Assembly (NCBI RefSeq): GCF_031877795.1
Contig: NC_133954.1
Span: 8,461,256-8,525,255 of the forward strand
Direction of reading: 5' to 3'
Length of the DNA: 64,000 nt
Source: Strix aluco
Lineage: Eukaryota; Chordata; Aves; Strigiformes; Strigidae
The position numbers and the translations under genes were made by a program. Positions 51,701 to 60,000 of the stretch are shown one piece after another (within the stretch, counting starts at the first letter, position 1; every line of letters begins with the position of its first letter). The notes below the pieces were generated by a model. The model did not search any database, was not told the origin of the DNA, and was given only the letters and a program-made list of their open reading frames with translations.

Positions 51701-54700
51701 AGACTACACATTCTTTAGTCTAGCAGATACCACATAATTAACCTATAAAAAGCAACAGATACAGGTTAAACATTGCTAAATATAAGTCTCCTTAAGACAT
51801 ATTAAAGGGACTGCGAAAGATATTTAAAAGAGCCATCTTCCTCAGCTTGTAAATTCTTTATAGATAGGTTGCTCTGCAACCAAGAAACACCTCACTGTAA
51901 TTTTTAATGAACGAAGTGAATCACCACACACTGCTCTCCAAAGGCAGTTTATATAGAGGTAAATACCAGGAAGTCAGAAGACAACCATGCACCTTTCCAA
52001 AGCTCTGCATCACTACACCCTGCGCCAGACAGGTGATCGTTTGGAGCCATGACAGCGTTAAGAACTTCTATTTAAAAGCTTAAAATAACCGTTGAACTTT
52101 GGGAGCCAGATGTTTGTTTCTGTTGCTAGTTACTCATGTTTGCCTTTTCAGCATGATGCTGAAGAACAGAACGGCCACACATCCCCTCTTTGTTCCAGCT
52201 CTGAGTTAGGCCTCCCAGGAGTCAAAAGCAGAATGGAAAAAAGTTGACCTAGACACTGAGTAATATGAGTGCGCTGCACTGATAACTAGATCCTGAGAAT
52301 CAGGGTTATAATAATTAAATCTCAGGCTAACAGATGAATAAAGTAGATGAACTATTTCCACCCCAAAAAAATAAAAATCTTAATCGTGCTCATTCAGAAA
52401 CATCCCCACACACCCAACAAATCAACAGTTTAAAATGCTAAAAGATGACATAACCGACAGAGCGATCACAGGATGGTGAGCAGGCGACTATTTCAGCTCC
52501 AGATCCGCTACCGACACGCAGCGTCCGACTCTCCCACAACCACGTTTTGTCCTAGCTGAGACAAGGTTTCCTCATGAAATAGTTCATTTAAGGATTTTTG
52601 GTTTTTTAACTGTGATAAATGGCAATTTTATACTGTCAGTTTATAGAACTGTTACACAATTCTGCAGACTTCAAAAATATTCATATGACCACAAATTACA
52701 TTATTTAAAAATCTTGAGTAACCAGGCAAAACTTCACATATAGGTTACCAGATACTTAACAAGAGCAGCCTCAAAAGGCTACAAACTTAAACTATCAAGA
52801 GACAGATTTCAGCATCATTCCTTTAACAAAAAACAACAAATACTAGACAGGGGACCCATTCTCTAACCTGAAAACTAGAAGTGCCACAATAAACTACAAA
52901 CACACATCATTTCTTTTTAAGGCTTTGAAATCAACCTGGTCACTGCTGACACTGAAGCAGCAGCGTTATCTTTTGAACCACAAAAAGCTTGATCCTCTGA
53001 AGCTTATTTGAAGGGGCCATACAAGTGCAACATTTATTACTGTGGCGTAAAGACAAAATGTTTTGTTAAGTTACTTCTATGTACAAGAGCCAGCACAAGT
53101 GTACTGCCCCAAAGCCAAGACTGGAAGGTTATTGAACATTTCTTTAGGGCTTGGCGCTCCGAAGACTTACCAAAATTCTACACAGAGGCTGGTTTAAGTA
53201 CTTGATGTGAATTGTTGCTTTCCCAGCCATTATCATACTGGAATGGAGCAGAGGGACTAATAATTATTCTTGATTGCTTATAAAAAAACGATACCTGGAT
53301 CTTCAAGAGGAGGCAGTGTATTTCCCTACCTAAAACCTGAAAAATTCAAAGTTTGTGTCTTAATATAAAATCACTTTTACCTCGATGACTGTACAATGTA
53401 TGCCAACGCTCTCCAGTCTGCTGAACACCGAATGCCTCGATGAGCTCCACCTCATCACAAGGTGCTAGCAGAAATGGCCAACAGTTCCTTAACGGAACCA
53501 ATTACATCCAAAAGCACACAAATGATTTTTTGTTTCCTAGATTCAATCCCAGCTCAATAACAAACAACTAGTAAATGTTAGCATATGCTTCAGTAAGCCA
53601 TTCCCTTGTACAAAAAAATATCCTTTCCACCTAGTACTGTAGGCAAGCCGGTTGTTCTTCTTGCCTAAGGTGCAGAATAATTACTCCCCAATTTTCTGGA
53701 ATGTGCCTTTACTGTGCTTTGGACACTGGCAGCCACAGCAAACTTCTCCAGATTTCTAACTCAAGACGACCACGTGAACACTCACCTCACACCTTCCCGC
53801 ACCTCTGCTGTACTTGCCTGCACGCAGCCAGGATGTGGCCTCGCAATTCTTTGGTCTATGGTTGTTAAAAGTCATTTAAAAATAAAGAGATATACTTTAG
53901 CTATGTTTTAAAAACCTCACCCTGTATTTTTTTAATCCTCCTCTCCGTGGGAACATCAGATCAGCTCACCATGATGTGAACAAGAGATTTTTTACAACCT
54001 TGAACCTGCCAGATCAGTGCTCTTCCTTAACACATGCCCTCAGCTGGTAGGAAAGTCCAGGATTTCGCATTGTCAGGTGGTATCCATTGCTCTAGGAATT
54101 CATTGAGCAATCCCCTGAACGGCAAACAATATTCAAAAGATCTCAACAGGGCTAAAAATCTGCAAATCAACTACCATCTCCACAAGAAGCCTCCAAAACC
54201 TTGTTATTCCTGGATTTAAACTAAGTTTCCAAGGCTGCTGTTCAATACTACTCTCCCCTCAGAAGCACTGTTGGCTTAAAAAGCCACTACTCCCCTCCCC
54301 CCGAGTGTTATTTTTAACCTGGATGATTTCAGTGATCCCATTTACAGCACAGCCCCACAGCTGTAACAGGGCTGAGGAGCAGCAACTTGGGTGCGAAGAC
54401 AGGAATAGGTGGCTAGGATTAAGACGGAAGAGACTGGGAATTCCTCAAGCTCGCATTTTCACCCAGGCTGATGCACCATCAAACCGAGACTCCAAAGACA
54501 GCAGCAGCCTGAGGACTTGAGCTAGAACAAAATCCACAAGGCGATTTGTTTCCAGCCTTTCTTCCACATGACACAAACTTACTCATCTCTGGTTGTCTTC
54601 CTCCAGGTCCCAAAAGTCACAAGATTCACCATCAGCCACAGCTTTTGCCCTCCCCAGCTTCCACCGACACCAGACACTTGCCCACTGAGGCACTCGCGCT

Positions 54701-56153
54701 CTTCTGTACCTGTGCTTCAGATTCAGCAGTTTTGTTACCCTGATGTTACCTCGTTTTAAAAGAGGGGTTTAAACCACCTCTCCAGAGCAAGATTTAAATC
54801 TGTGCACATCTCAGTATTTAAAATCTCCCTCAAATATTGTGGAGCTCTTGATACAGTCATCCCATTGCAAGAAAAAGTCCGGTAAGCCCTTACAATTCTG
54901 TATCTATTTCAAATCATTGCACAAGGAAAGACATGAAAGCAAATTTAGGAAATCTTGGCACAGCAGCCTGAGAATGACTATGAGACTTCAGGGCTTTCAT
55001 CAAACATTCTGCCTTTGAAGCATGAACACGGGAAAGCTTTTGCCTTTCAGAAAAGGCAGAAGACACGGCATTTTCAGTTCGCACACCCCTTCCCACCGTT
55101 AACCGAGCCTGTCGCTTCACTGACTTCAAGCTTTTCAAGACACTGCGGCCTACCAGCTCACCGTACTACACCGGGGGAGTTCTCATTTAATTGCATCTGT
55201 GGTAGTTTGTCTTTCCAGCAAAATCCCGAGCCATCTGAATGGCTGGAGAGAGATAAAAGCAGCACGCTGGAGGCTGAAAACAAGAACAGGGTGCTCACTA
55301 CAGATTCGGGGGAAGCCGGCGATACCAGCGAGGCAGATATCCGCGGCTCCGACCGCTCCACGCCTAACCTACATACAGACTTTTACCAGGGGGGCCGCGG
55401 GCAGGCGGGAGAAGAAACGGGGAGGGGGGGGAAGGATCGGGCCGGGCACCCCCCCACGCAGCCCGAGGGGGAGCCGCGGGGCTCGAGGCGGCGGGGCGAG
55501 GCCCCCCAGCCCTTCCCCAGCCGCTCCCGCTCCTCTCGGGGGCCGGAGCGGGGCAGGGCGGGGCCCGCGGGCTGCCCTCTCCCCTTCCCCGACGCCTGGC
55601 CCCGGGGTGGGGGGGGTGTATATACATATATATGTATAGGCTGAATGGAAAGGGAGGGCGGAGACCGCGGGGGGGGGCGGGGGGAGCTCCGAGCGGCCTC
55701 CCTGCACCTGCCTGGCCGGCTCCACCGCGCCGAGGGCCGGGCCCCGGCGGGCTGACGCGGAGGGGGGGCGGGGGGGGAAGGCCCTCAGGGCCCAGCGGCG
55801 AGGAAGGGAAGGGGAAAGGGGGGGATCGGGCCCCCGCCGGCGGACGGGGCTCCCTCAGGGCCCGGCTGAGGGAAGGAGGGAGGGAGGGGGGGGCGGGGGG
55901 GCTGGGCCCGGCGGGGCTCCCTCAGGGCCCGGCGGCGGGAGGAGCGGGCTGAGGGAAGGGTCCCCTCAGGGCCCGGCGGGGGGGGGGGGGGGGGGGCGGA
56001 CGTGGAGGAGGGGCCGGGCCGGGGCCCTACCTGCACGGCGGCCTCCAGCTTGCCCTCGAAGGTGAAGTCGATGAGGTCGGGCTTGAGGCAGAGTCCGTAG
56101 TTGAGGGGGGACACGTCGGCGGGCAGCCGCTCGAAGGGCCGCTTCTCCGGCAT
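18555..56153 (-). CDS. NPEPPS: NPEPPS, puromycin-sensitive aminopeptidase (complete, 23 exons)
   Basis: A cytosolic zinc aminopeptidase of family M1. It removes N-terminal residues from peptides, including proteasome products and neuropeptides such as enkephalins. Twenty-three exons join in one frame with GT-AG sites throughout, giving 2628 bases: 875 residues plus TGA. This equals the human protein counted from its downstream start Met (MPEKRPF), since human carries 44 extra residues. The N-terminal saddle domain occupies roughly residues 1-205. The catalytic domain carries GAMEN (272-276), the zinc site HELAH (308-312) with third ligand Glu331, and Tyr394. All catalytic residues are intact. 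A linker domain (about 470-555) and the helical C-terminal domain follow. Transcription probably starts in the CpG island at 56.2-56.6 kb. Confidence 0.98.
18708..20518 (-). other. NPEPPS: NPEPPS intron 22
   Basis: A 1.8-kb intron. 18840-19480 is GC-richer than its surroundings. No exon, repeat family or RNA gene recognised. Confidence 0.65.
20519..20566 (-). CDS. NPEPPS: NPEPPS coding exon 22
   Basis: Residues 810-825, [16 protein letters not shown]. The acceptor is CCTTCAG and the donor GTAAGA. It lies just 101 bases from exon 21. Confidence 0.95.
20668..20823 (-). CDS. NPEPPS: NPEPPS coding exon 21
   Basis: Residues 758-809, [19 protein letters not shown] to FLISRLIK. The acceptor is TCTTCAG and the donor GTATGT. 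Confidence 0.97.
21080..21187 (-). CDS. NPEPPS: NPEPPS coding exon 20
   Basis: Residues 722-757, [19 protein letters not shown] to VLTFALS. The acceptor is TTTGAAG and the donor GTAAGT. Confidence 0.97.
21679..21735 (-). CDS. NPEPPS: NPEPPS coding exon 19
   Basis: Residues 703-721, [19 protein letters not shown]. The acceptor is ATCTTAG and the donor GTGAGT. Confidence 0.96.
21736..22517 (-). other. NPEPPS: NPEPPS intron 18 (neighbouring introns 19 and 17 likewise plain)
   Basis: Nothing recognisable beyond splice sites. The same holds for intron 19 (21188-21678) and intron 17 (22661-23267). Confidence 0.6.
22518..22660 (-). CDS. NPEPPS: NPEPPS coding exon 18
   Basis: Residues 655-702, [19 protein letters not shown] to SADLRSP. 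The acceptor is CTCATTAG and the donor GTAGGT. Part of the helical C-terminal domain. Confidence 0.97.
23268..23487 (-). CDS. NPEPPS: NPEPPS coding exon 17
   Basis: Residues 582-654 plus one base, [19 protein letters not shown] to WDPKPGE. At 220 bases this is the longest coding exon. The acceptor is CTCCCAG and the donor GTAGGA. Confidence 0.97.
23488..26561 (-). other. NPEPPS: NPEPPS introns 16 and 15 (flanking exon 16)
   Basis: Intron 16 (23488-24918) and intron 15 (25054-26561) are AT-rich. I found no mobile element or RNA gene in either. Confidence 0.6.
24919..25053 (-). CDS. NPEPPS: NPEPPS coding exon 16
   Basis: Residues 537-581, [18 protein letters not shown] to LQNDLFSL. The acceptor is TTTTCAG and the donor GTAAGC. 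Confidence 0.97.
26562..26701 (-). CDS. NPEPPS: NPEPPS coding exon 15
   Basis: Residues 490-536, [19 protein letters not shown] to IKPDQWVK. The acceptor is CTTTTAG and the donor GTGGGT. It encodes much of the small linker domain. Confidence 0.96.
27311..27374 (-). CDS. NPEPPS: NPEPPS coding exon 14
   Basis: Residues 469-489 plus one base, [20 protein letters not shown] then T. The acceptor is TTCCTCAG and the donor GTAAGA. Relative to the human sequence as I recall it, this exon and the next differ more than their neighbours. Confidence 0.95.
28015..28124 (-). CDS. NPEPPS: NPEPPS coding exon 13
   Basis: Residues 432-468, [19 protein letters not shown] to LIYVEAEQ. The acceptor is CTTCTGCAG and the donor GTAAAT. 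Confidence 0.97.
28942..29002 (-). CDS. NPEPPS: NPEPPS coding exon 12
   Basis: Residues 412-431 plus one base, [20 protein letters not shown]. The acceptor is GTTCCCAG and the donor GTAACT. Confidence 0.96.
29303..29407 (-). CDS. NPEPPS: NPEPPS coding exon 11
   Basis: Residues 377-411, [20 protein letters not shown] to HDYIGDE. Tyr394 in AISYSKG is the expected transition-state-stabilising tyrosine. The acceptor is TACCACAG and the donor GTAAAA. Confidence 0.97.
29408..33242 (-). other. NPEPPS: NPEPPS introns 10 and 9
   Basis: Intron 10 (29408-30461) and intron 9 (30627-33242, 2.6 kb) are AT-rich. I see no exon, element or RNA gene. Confidence 0.6.
30462..30626 (-). CDS. NPEPPS: NPEPPS coding exon 10
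   Basis: Residues 322-376, [19 protein letters not shown] to DNSHPIE. Glu331 in WLNEGFA is the third zinc ligand. The acceptor is TTTGCAG and the donor GTAAGT. Confidence 0.98.
33243..33357 (-). CDS. NPEPPS: NPEPPS coding exon 9 (zinc-binding motif)
   Basis: Residues 283-321, [20 protein letters not shown] then [17 protein letters not shown]. His308 and His312 are zinc ligands and Glu309 is the catalytic base of the HExxH motif. The acceptor is AATACAG and the donor GTATCT. Confidence 0.98.
33358..34778 (-). other. NPEPPS: NPEPPS intron 8
   Basis: A 1.4-kb intron with an interrupted CA microsatellite at 33795-33832. Otherwise nothing recognisable. Confidence 0.65.
33795..33832. repeat. Interrupted (CA)n microsatellite
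   Basis: Runs of CACACA broken by CG steps (CACACGCACACACG type), about 38 bases, in NPEPPS intron 8. Confidence 0.85.
34779..34812 (-). CDS. NPEPPS: NPEPPS coding exon 8 (34-base microexon)
   Basis: Completes Gly272 and encodes [10 protein letters not shown] plus two bases of Arg283. This gives the GAMEN exopeptidase motif (272-276), which binds the substrate N-terminus. It is only 34 bases and 105 bases from exon 7. The acceptor is TATAAAG and the donor GTATGC. Confidence 0.96.
34918..35014 (-). CDS. NPEPPS: NPEPPS coding exon 7
   Basis: Residues 240-271 plus one base, [18 protein letters not shown] to IADFAA. The exon ends inside the first Gly codon of the GAMEN motif. The acceptor is CTTACAG and the donor GTAAAG. 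Confidence 0.97.
35448..35648 (-). CDS. NPEPPS: NPEPPS coding exon 6
   Basis: Residues 173-239, [19 protein letters not shown] to EQGKFALE. It spans the junction from the N-terminal domain into the catalytic domain. The acceptor ends TTGAAAG and the donor is GTAAAT. Confidence 0.97.
36564..36671 (-). CDS. NPEPPS: NPEPPS coding exon 5
   Basis: Residues 137-172, [19 protein letters not shown] to VALSNM. It includes the PCWDEP segment conserved across M1 aminopeptidases. The acceptor is CCTTCAG and the donor GTAAGT. Confidence 0.97.
37589..37710 (-). CDS. NPEPPS: NPEPPS coding exon 4
   Basis: Residues 96-136, [19 protein letters not shown] to AAVTQFE. The acceptor is GTTACAG and the donor GTATGG. 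Part of the N-terminal beta-rich domain. Confidence 0.97.
38746..38823 (-). CDS. NPEPPS: NPEPPS coding exon 3
   Basis: Completes codon 70 (Glu) and encodes [19 protein letters not shown] to STLQK. The acceptor is GTTTCAG and the donor GTAAGA. Confidence 0.96.
41376..41391. repeat. Poly(C) run, 16 bases
   Basis: Sixteen consecutive C, then GCCCCG, in an otherwise AT-rich intron. Read on the minus strand (NPEPPS sense) it is a G run. Confidence 0.9.
44876..44911. other. Hairpin with 12-bp perfect stem in NPEPPS intron 2
   Basis: ATTTGTCTCACA pairs perfectly with TGTGAGACAAAT across a 12-base centre (TTTACAGACAAG). The inner bases can extend pairing by a wobble and two A-T pairs. Confidence 0.75.
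47265..47349 (-). CDS. NPEPPS: NPEPPS coding exon 2
   Basis: Codons 42-69 plus one base, [17 protein letters not shown] onward to YAPEGDE. The acceptor is CTTCCAG and the donor GTAGGA. Confidence 0.96.
48108..48197. repeat. Ancient amniote CR1/L3-type LINE relic (copy 1)
   Basis: CATACTGGATCGAGCTGG, then CTAGTCCAG, then AGCAGTAGACAATGCCAG and AGGAGCAAGAA. The words and order match a widespread sauropsid repeat whose consensus, from memory, has CATACTGGGTCAGACC, TCTAGCCCAG and GTGGCCAATGCCAG. Heavily diverged; family assignment is tentative. Confidence 0.45.
48750..48825. repeat. Ancient amniote CR1/L3-type LINE relic (copy 2)
   Basis: ACGGTCCATCTAGTCCA, then GGGCTAATGCCAGATACTCC and GAGGAAAG. 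It resembles the same family as the relic at 48108-48197, same orientation, 550 bases away. Confidence 0.42.
55621..55638. other. 18-bp perfect AT palindrome inside CpG island
   Basis: TATACATATATATGTATA equals its own reverse complement. It is the only AT-rich stretch in more than 300 bases of G-rich sequence, in NPEPPS intron 1. Confidence 0.8.
55978..55996. repeat. Poly(G) run, 19 bases, beside NPEPPS exon 1 donor
   Basis: Nineteen consecutive G on the plus strand, 35 bases into intron 1. In the transcript this is a C tract; the template strand is G-rich and could form a quadruplex. Confidence 0.85.
56031..56153 (-). CDS. NPEPPS: NPEPPS coding exon 1
   Basis: Codons 1-41, [15 protein letters not shown] to GKLEAAVQ. 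The donor is GTAGGG. The ATG (complement of 56151-56153) follows CCCCGCC, with G at -3. I chose it because it matches the conserved internal start and there is no in-frame ATG between it and 57077. The human 44-residue N-terminal extension is not evident. Confidence 0.95.
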
Positions 56154-56321
56154 GGCGGGGCGGCGGCAGGGGGTGCGGGGCTGCGCCCCCCCGCGGCGGG
56201 GCGGCGGGGGAGGAGGAGGGGGCGGCGGCGCGGCGGCGGCGGCGGGGGGCGGGAAGGCTTCCTGCGGGCGACGCGGCGGCCCCGCACCGACACACCGAGA
56301 GAGCGGGCGAGCGGCGGCGGC

Positions 56322-56363
56322 GGAGGAGGAGGGAGGAGGAGGAGGAGAAGGAGGAGGGAGGGG
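56322..56363. repeat. 42-base homopurine tract, NPEPPS upstream region
   Basis: Only A and G on the plus strand, mostly GGA/GAG triplets. It lies 170-210 bases upstream of the NPEPPS ATG, probably in or near the 5' UTR, where the sense strand would be CU-rich. Confidence 0.85.
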
Positions 56364-56437
56364 CGGGGGCGCGCGCGCGCTCCCGGCACGAGGCGGCCGG
56401 TGTAGAGAGGGGTGGGGGGGGAATGTGGGGGGGAGGT

Positions 56438-56480
56438 GGGAGAAGAGGAGGAGGAGGAGGAGGAAGAGAGGGAGGAGGAA
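56438..56480. repeat. 43-base homopurine tract, NPEPPS upstream region
   Basis: A second uninterrupted A/G tract (GAGGAGGAGG type), 74 bases beyond the first. It abuts the NRF1-like sites at 56483-56498. Confidence 0.85.
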
Positions 56481-56482
56481 CA

Positions 56483-56498
56483 GCGCGTGCGCGTGCGC
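56483..56498. promoter_or_regulatory. NPEPPS: Two overlapping NRF1-type sites, NPEPPS promoter
   Basis: GCGCGTGCGC occurs at 56483-56492 and again at 56489-56498, both fitting the NRF1 consensus GCGCRTGCGC. NRF1 commonly drives TATA-less housekeeping promoters. Occupancy is inferred. Confidence 0.6.
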
Positions 56499-56571
56499 GC
56501 GGCGGCGGCGCCACGCGGCCGCGCACGTAGAGCGGCGCGAGCGCGTTGCGTAAGCGGCGCGGGGCTGGTGC

Positions 56572-56624
56572 GCGTGCGTGCGTGCGTGCGTCCGCCCCGC
56601 CCCGCCCCGCCCCGCCCCGCCCCG
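56572..56624. promoter_or_regulatory. NPEPPS: GCGT repeat followed by six-unit GC-box pentamer array
   Basis: Five GCGT units (56572-56591) are followed by six CCCCG pentamers (56595-56624), giving a ladder of overlapping Sp1/KLF-type GC boxes. It is also a short tandem repeat that may vary in length. Confidence 0.7.
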
Positions 56625-57080
56625 CGCGGCCGGTGGTGCCGGTCTGAGGGGAGCGGGGCTCGTGCTGCGCGGGGGCGGGGGGGCTGGCAGGGTGCGCCCC
56701 GTTAACGGGGGCTCTCGGCCCGGGGGGGGCACGGTGCACCCCAGCAACGGGGGATCCCGGCCCGGGGAGGGGCTGGCAGGGTGCACCCCGTTAACGGGGG
56801 CTCCCGGTGCCCCCGGCCCGGGGTGGGGCTGGAGCAGCGCACCCCTTCCCGGTGCTCCAAGGGGTCTGAGAGGTCGCGGGGGACCCACTGTGCGCCCGGG
56901 GTGGAGCGGTCTGGCAGCCCCGGGGGGACCCGGGGATACGTCCGGGCTCCCGGTGGGGAGGTTGTGTCTTACGGGAGGGGGGCGTGCAGCGTGAGGACGG
57001 TCACCCGTGGTGGGGTGCCGCGGGGCCGTGGGGCCATCGCGTGGCAGCCCTGTCCCCCGGCATCTCGTGGCACCCATGGG

Positions 57081-60000
57081 TGCAGCCAGGGCTCAGAGCC
57101 CCTTCGGGGTCTGTTTGGTCCCAGGTCCTCCGGGAGCGCGTCCTTCTCCGCAGCACCTCTAAGCCCCGAGCTGAGACTCAGGTCTAACTCAGAAAATGTT
57201 TTATGAGCTCCACTATGTTGTGTCCTGAGGTTTTTCTCTTAGTTCTCTTTATTTTAGCCATTACTTTTTCCCGGCACCGAGCAGCTGGCAGGCCCCACGC
57301 CAGCACCACGCAGATTTTGGCTTTCTCCTGGGCTGCTCGTTGCCCCATCCGATCCTCTGAGCACCCGCTGGGCACCGGGCAGCCTCCGGCCCTTCTGTCT
57401 GGAGGACGCAGGTCCCTTTCTCCCTGGGTTCGGTCACTTCTGCGCTCCCCAGCTCCAGATAAGGCCGCGCTGCTCGCAGACCTTGGGCTGTACCTATCGC
57501 TAACCCCCCGCGTTAAAAAAAATCATGACATCGGCTTAAACCTCTCGGACTTTGCAGCAAAAATACGGCAATATGTGTGTGGAGCAGGGAGAGGGTGTCC
57601 TGGCCTCCAGGCTTGCTTGACCTGTCCGGACAGCCGCGTGGGGTTGGTTTTCTCCCCACTCTGAGCTAACAGCCGCTCTCCTCCTCCTCCCCGTGCTTGA
57701 ACCGCAGCATCAAGGTGAAACCTGGGTGTTGCAGGGCTCCCGGTAAAACCCCAGGGCTGCTGACGCGCGGGCAGCAGCCCTTCGTGGCCAGGCTCACGTC
57801 CTCATCAGTAAAAAAAACCCTCTTAAGCCCTTGAGCAGAAAGGGGCTCCTCTGCCGTTTCCCGTGGCCGAGCAGCCGGTGCTGCCCACCCCGTGGTACCG
57901 CAGCCCTTCGGGGTTTTCCCTGCTCACCCCCGGGGTCGGCAGCGCTGCGGAGTGTTGCTGAGGCTTGTGGAAGATGCTATGTAAGGAATCCGTCTTAAAA
58001 AGCTATGTACACAATCCAGCGAACAGTATTTACAGAGTAATAAATGTCCCAAGTGGGTGATGTTGGATGGCTGTTTGGGTTTTGTGACAAACACCAGCAG
58101 GAAGTTTAAAAAATTCTTCATAAAGACTTTATATGGGAAAAAGAAGGGCGAAAAATTGAATTCCTCTGGAAGAGCCTGCGGTGGCTTTCCCCGCACCCAG
58201 CTTGCGGGGTGAGAATCTCAGCCCCGGGACCTGCCACAGCGATCCTGGAGCAGCAGCGCGGCTGCTGCCTCCTGCCTGGCCCCGTGTGGTGTTAAACACG
58301 GACCCGGGGGAGTCTCAGCCCCCCCGAAAGGAAACGTGCTCTGTCTTTGTGGGTGCCACAACCTCCCTCGTTTTAAGAAGGAAGCCCAGCTCGCAGAGGC
58401 AGGAAATCATTAATTGCCTTCCACCACTACAAACTGCAGTTGCTCCATTTTTTTTTTCCCCCCCCTCCCCAAAGAGATTTATTTTTGCTAAAAGTGGTAC
58501 TTCGCTGTTTAAAATATAAGTTAATGCTGAGCGAGAGAAGGAGTGGGGATTTGCTGAGATCTGGAGGAGCCGGCGGCTCGAACTGGGGCAGGGAGAAAGT
58601 ACAGAAAGCTCTTAACACATCATTATAAAAACCAAACGGCTGATGAGTCCGGGTTCATCTGGGGCTTCCACGGAGCCGCATTGTGCTACAGAGCCCCGAG
58701 GAGGGGAAGGGAGACAAGGAAACAGCCGGAGCCACGCGGGGGGTTCGGGCAGCTGCCGCCCTCCCCTTGCTCCTGCCTCCGTCCCCTCCCAACGCCTCGG
58801 CGGGGCCCCGCGGGACACACGGACACGGGCAGACCGTGGGGTGTGGGCCCTGCGTGGGGACGTGTCGGTGCTGGGACTTGGGGCTAGAAAAAGTTTCGTC
58901 GTTGTTGTTGCAAGCGAGTTCACGCCTGCGATGCCTGTGGGGTGCTGGGGAGAAAGTCCCGTCTCCCCCACAGCGAGGAAAGGGGTGGAGGGGTGATCCC
59001 ACGGCCCCGCGTGGGTTGGGTGGGAGCCTCCGTGCGTGATTTGCAGCCAGGCTGGACGGAGGAGGACTCAGCCCGGCGGTGCCACACTGGGGATGCCCCG
59101 AGGCCACACTGAGAGACCTTGCTGGGGCAAAAAACGCTTCTTCTCCTGCCTCGCCTCTGCTTTCGATGCCCTGGCACCACTCGTGGCCACGGGTAACTCT
59201 CTGCAGGCAGAGCCACGGCTGGGCAGGCAGCAAGGTCAGCGGCAGGATAAACCTATTCCTGGAGCAGAGCTGCTCGCCACAGCGGGAGGGAGGCGGAGGG
59301 GATTGTCTCCTCTGAGCTTTAATTCCTGTCCCCAGTGGCTGCGCAGGTCACTGGGTGCCCTCCCAGTGTGTGCCCAGCGCTGGGGGCAGCGAGGGGGGCT
59401 CGTCCTCGGCAAAGGGCTCCGGGTGCCTTCTGTGGCTGCTGCTCCGCGCGGGAGATATTGTTAGATGACAGATGCTGCTGTCAGCAAGAATCCAGAAAGA
59501 AAGAAAGGAAGAAAGAGCGAGCCTCCACTGAGAAAGCTGCGGGGAAGCCGCCTCCTCCGCCGCCGTGTCCCAACCAAACCGGGTTCTCCTGCAGCGCCAG
59601 ACTGGGGAGGGCCTGGGGACAAACGGACGGGGTGGAAGCCAGGAGCTGTAATTAGCCCAGAGACTCTGCAGCCACCAACCGCTGTCAGTGCACCATTTTA
59701 ATTAGGAAAACAAGGGGGAAAAAGGGGAAGAAAAGAAAGAGAAAGATCCCAAGAGAGGCTTTTCTTTTCTTCTCTCTTTTGCCAGAGTTTTTGCCGTTCC
59801 TGCCGAGAGCGGGAGCAGCTGGAGGGCACTGGCTAATCCTGCCTCGCAGGTCTGGGTCGGTGGCTTAGGGCAGGAATCTCTGGTATTCGGGAGCATGGGG
59901 ACAACAGCCCTCTGGAAGCTGCAAAGTGGCTCCTGGGGCCTCTTGCTCCGCAGGCTGTTCCCGGGAGGTGGTGGGGGGTGGGTGGGAGGAGTTTTACGTC

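Larger units (their letters stand above)
47350..56030 (-). other. NPEPPS: NPEPPS intron 1
   Basis: An 8.7-kb intron, the largest of the gene. It holds two ancient repeat relics (48108-48197, 48750-48825). From about 55310 it enters the CpG island, with an AT palindrome (55621-55638) and a 19-base G run (55978-55996). The rest is AT-rich and unrecognised. Confidence 0.65.
55310..57080. promoter_or_regulatory. NPEPPS: CpG island of NPEPPS
   Basis: Very dense CpG and G/C homopolymers spanning exon 1, the upstream region and the first 700 bases of intron 1. Flanks on both sides drop in CpG density. Edges by eye. Confidence 0.9.

Noticed and set aside
55785-57077. 430-codon minus-strand open frame as a single long protein
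   Set aside because: Only the MPEKRPF to AAVQ part is conserved. The frame continues through the exon 1 donor into intron 1, and upstream it is Pro/Arg low complexity from CpG-island DNA.
57203-57664. 153-codon plus-strand open frame with a hydrophobic N-terminus (MSSTMLCPEVFLLVLF)
   Set aside because: Looks like a signal peptide by chance. No conserved domain, splice structure or promoter was recognised, and it lies beside the NPEPPS CpG island.
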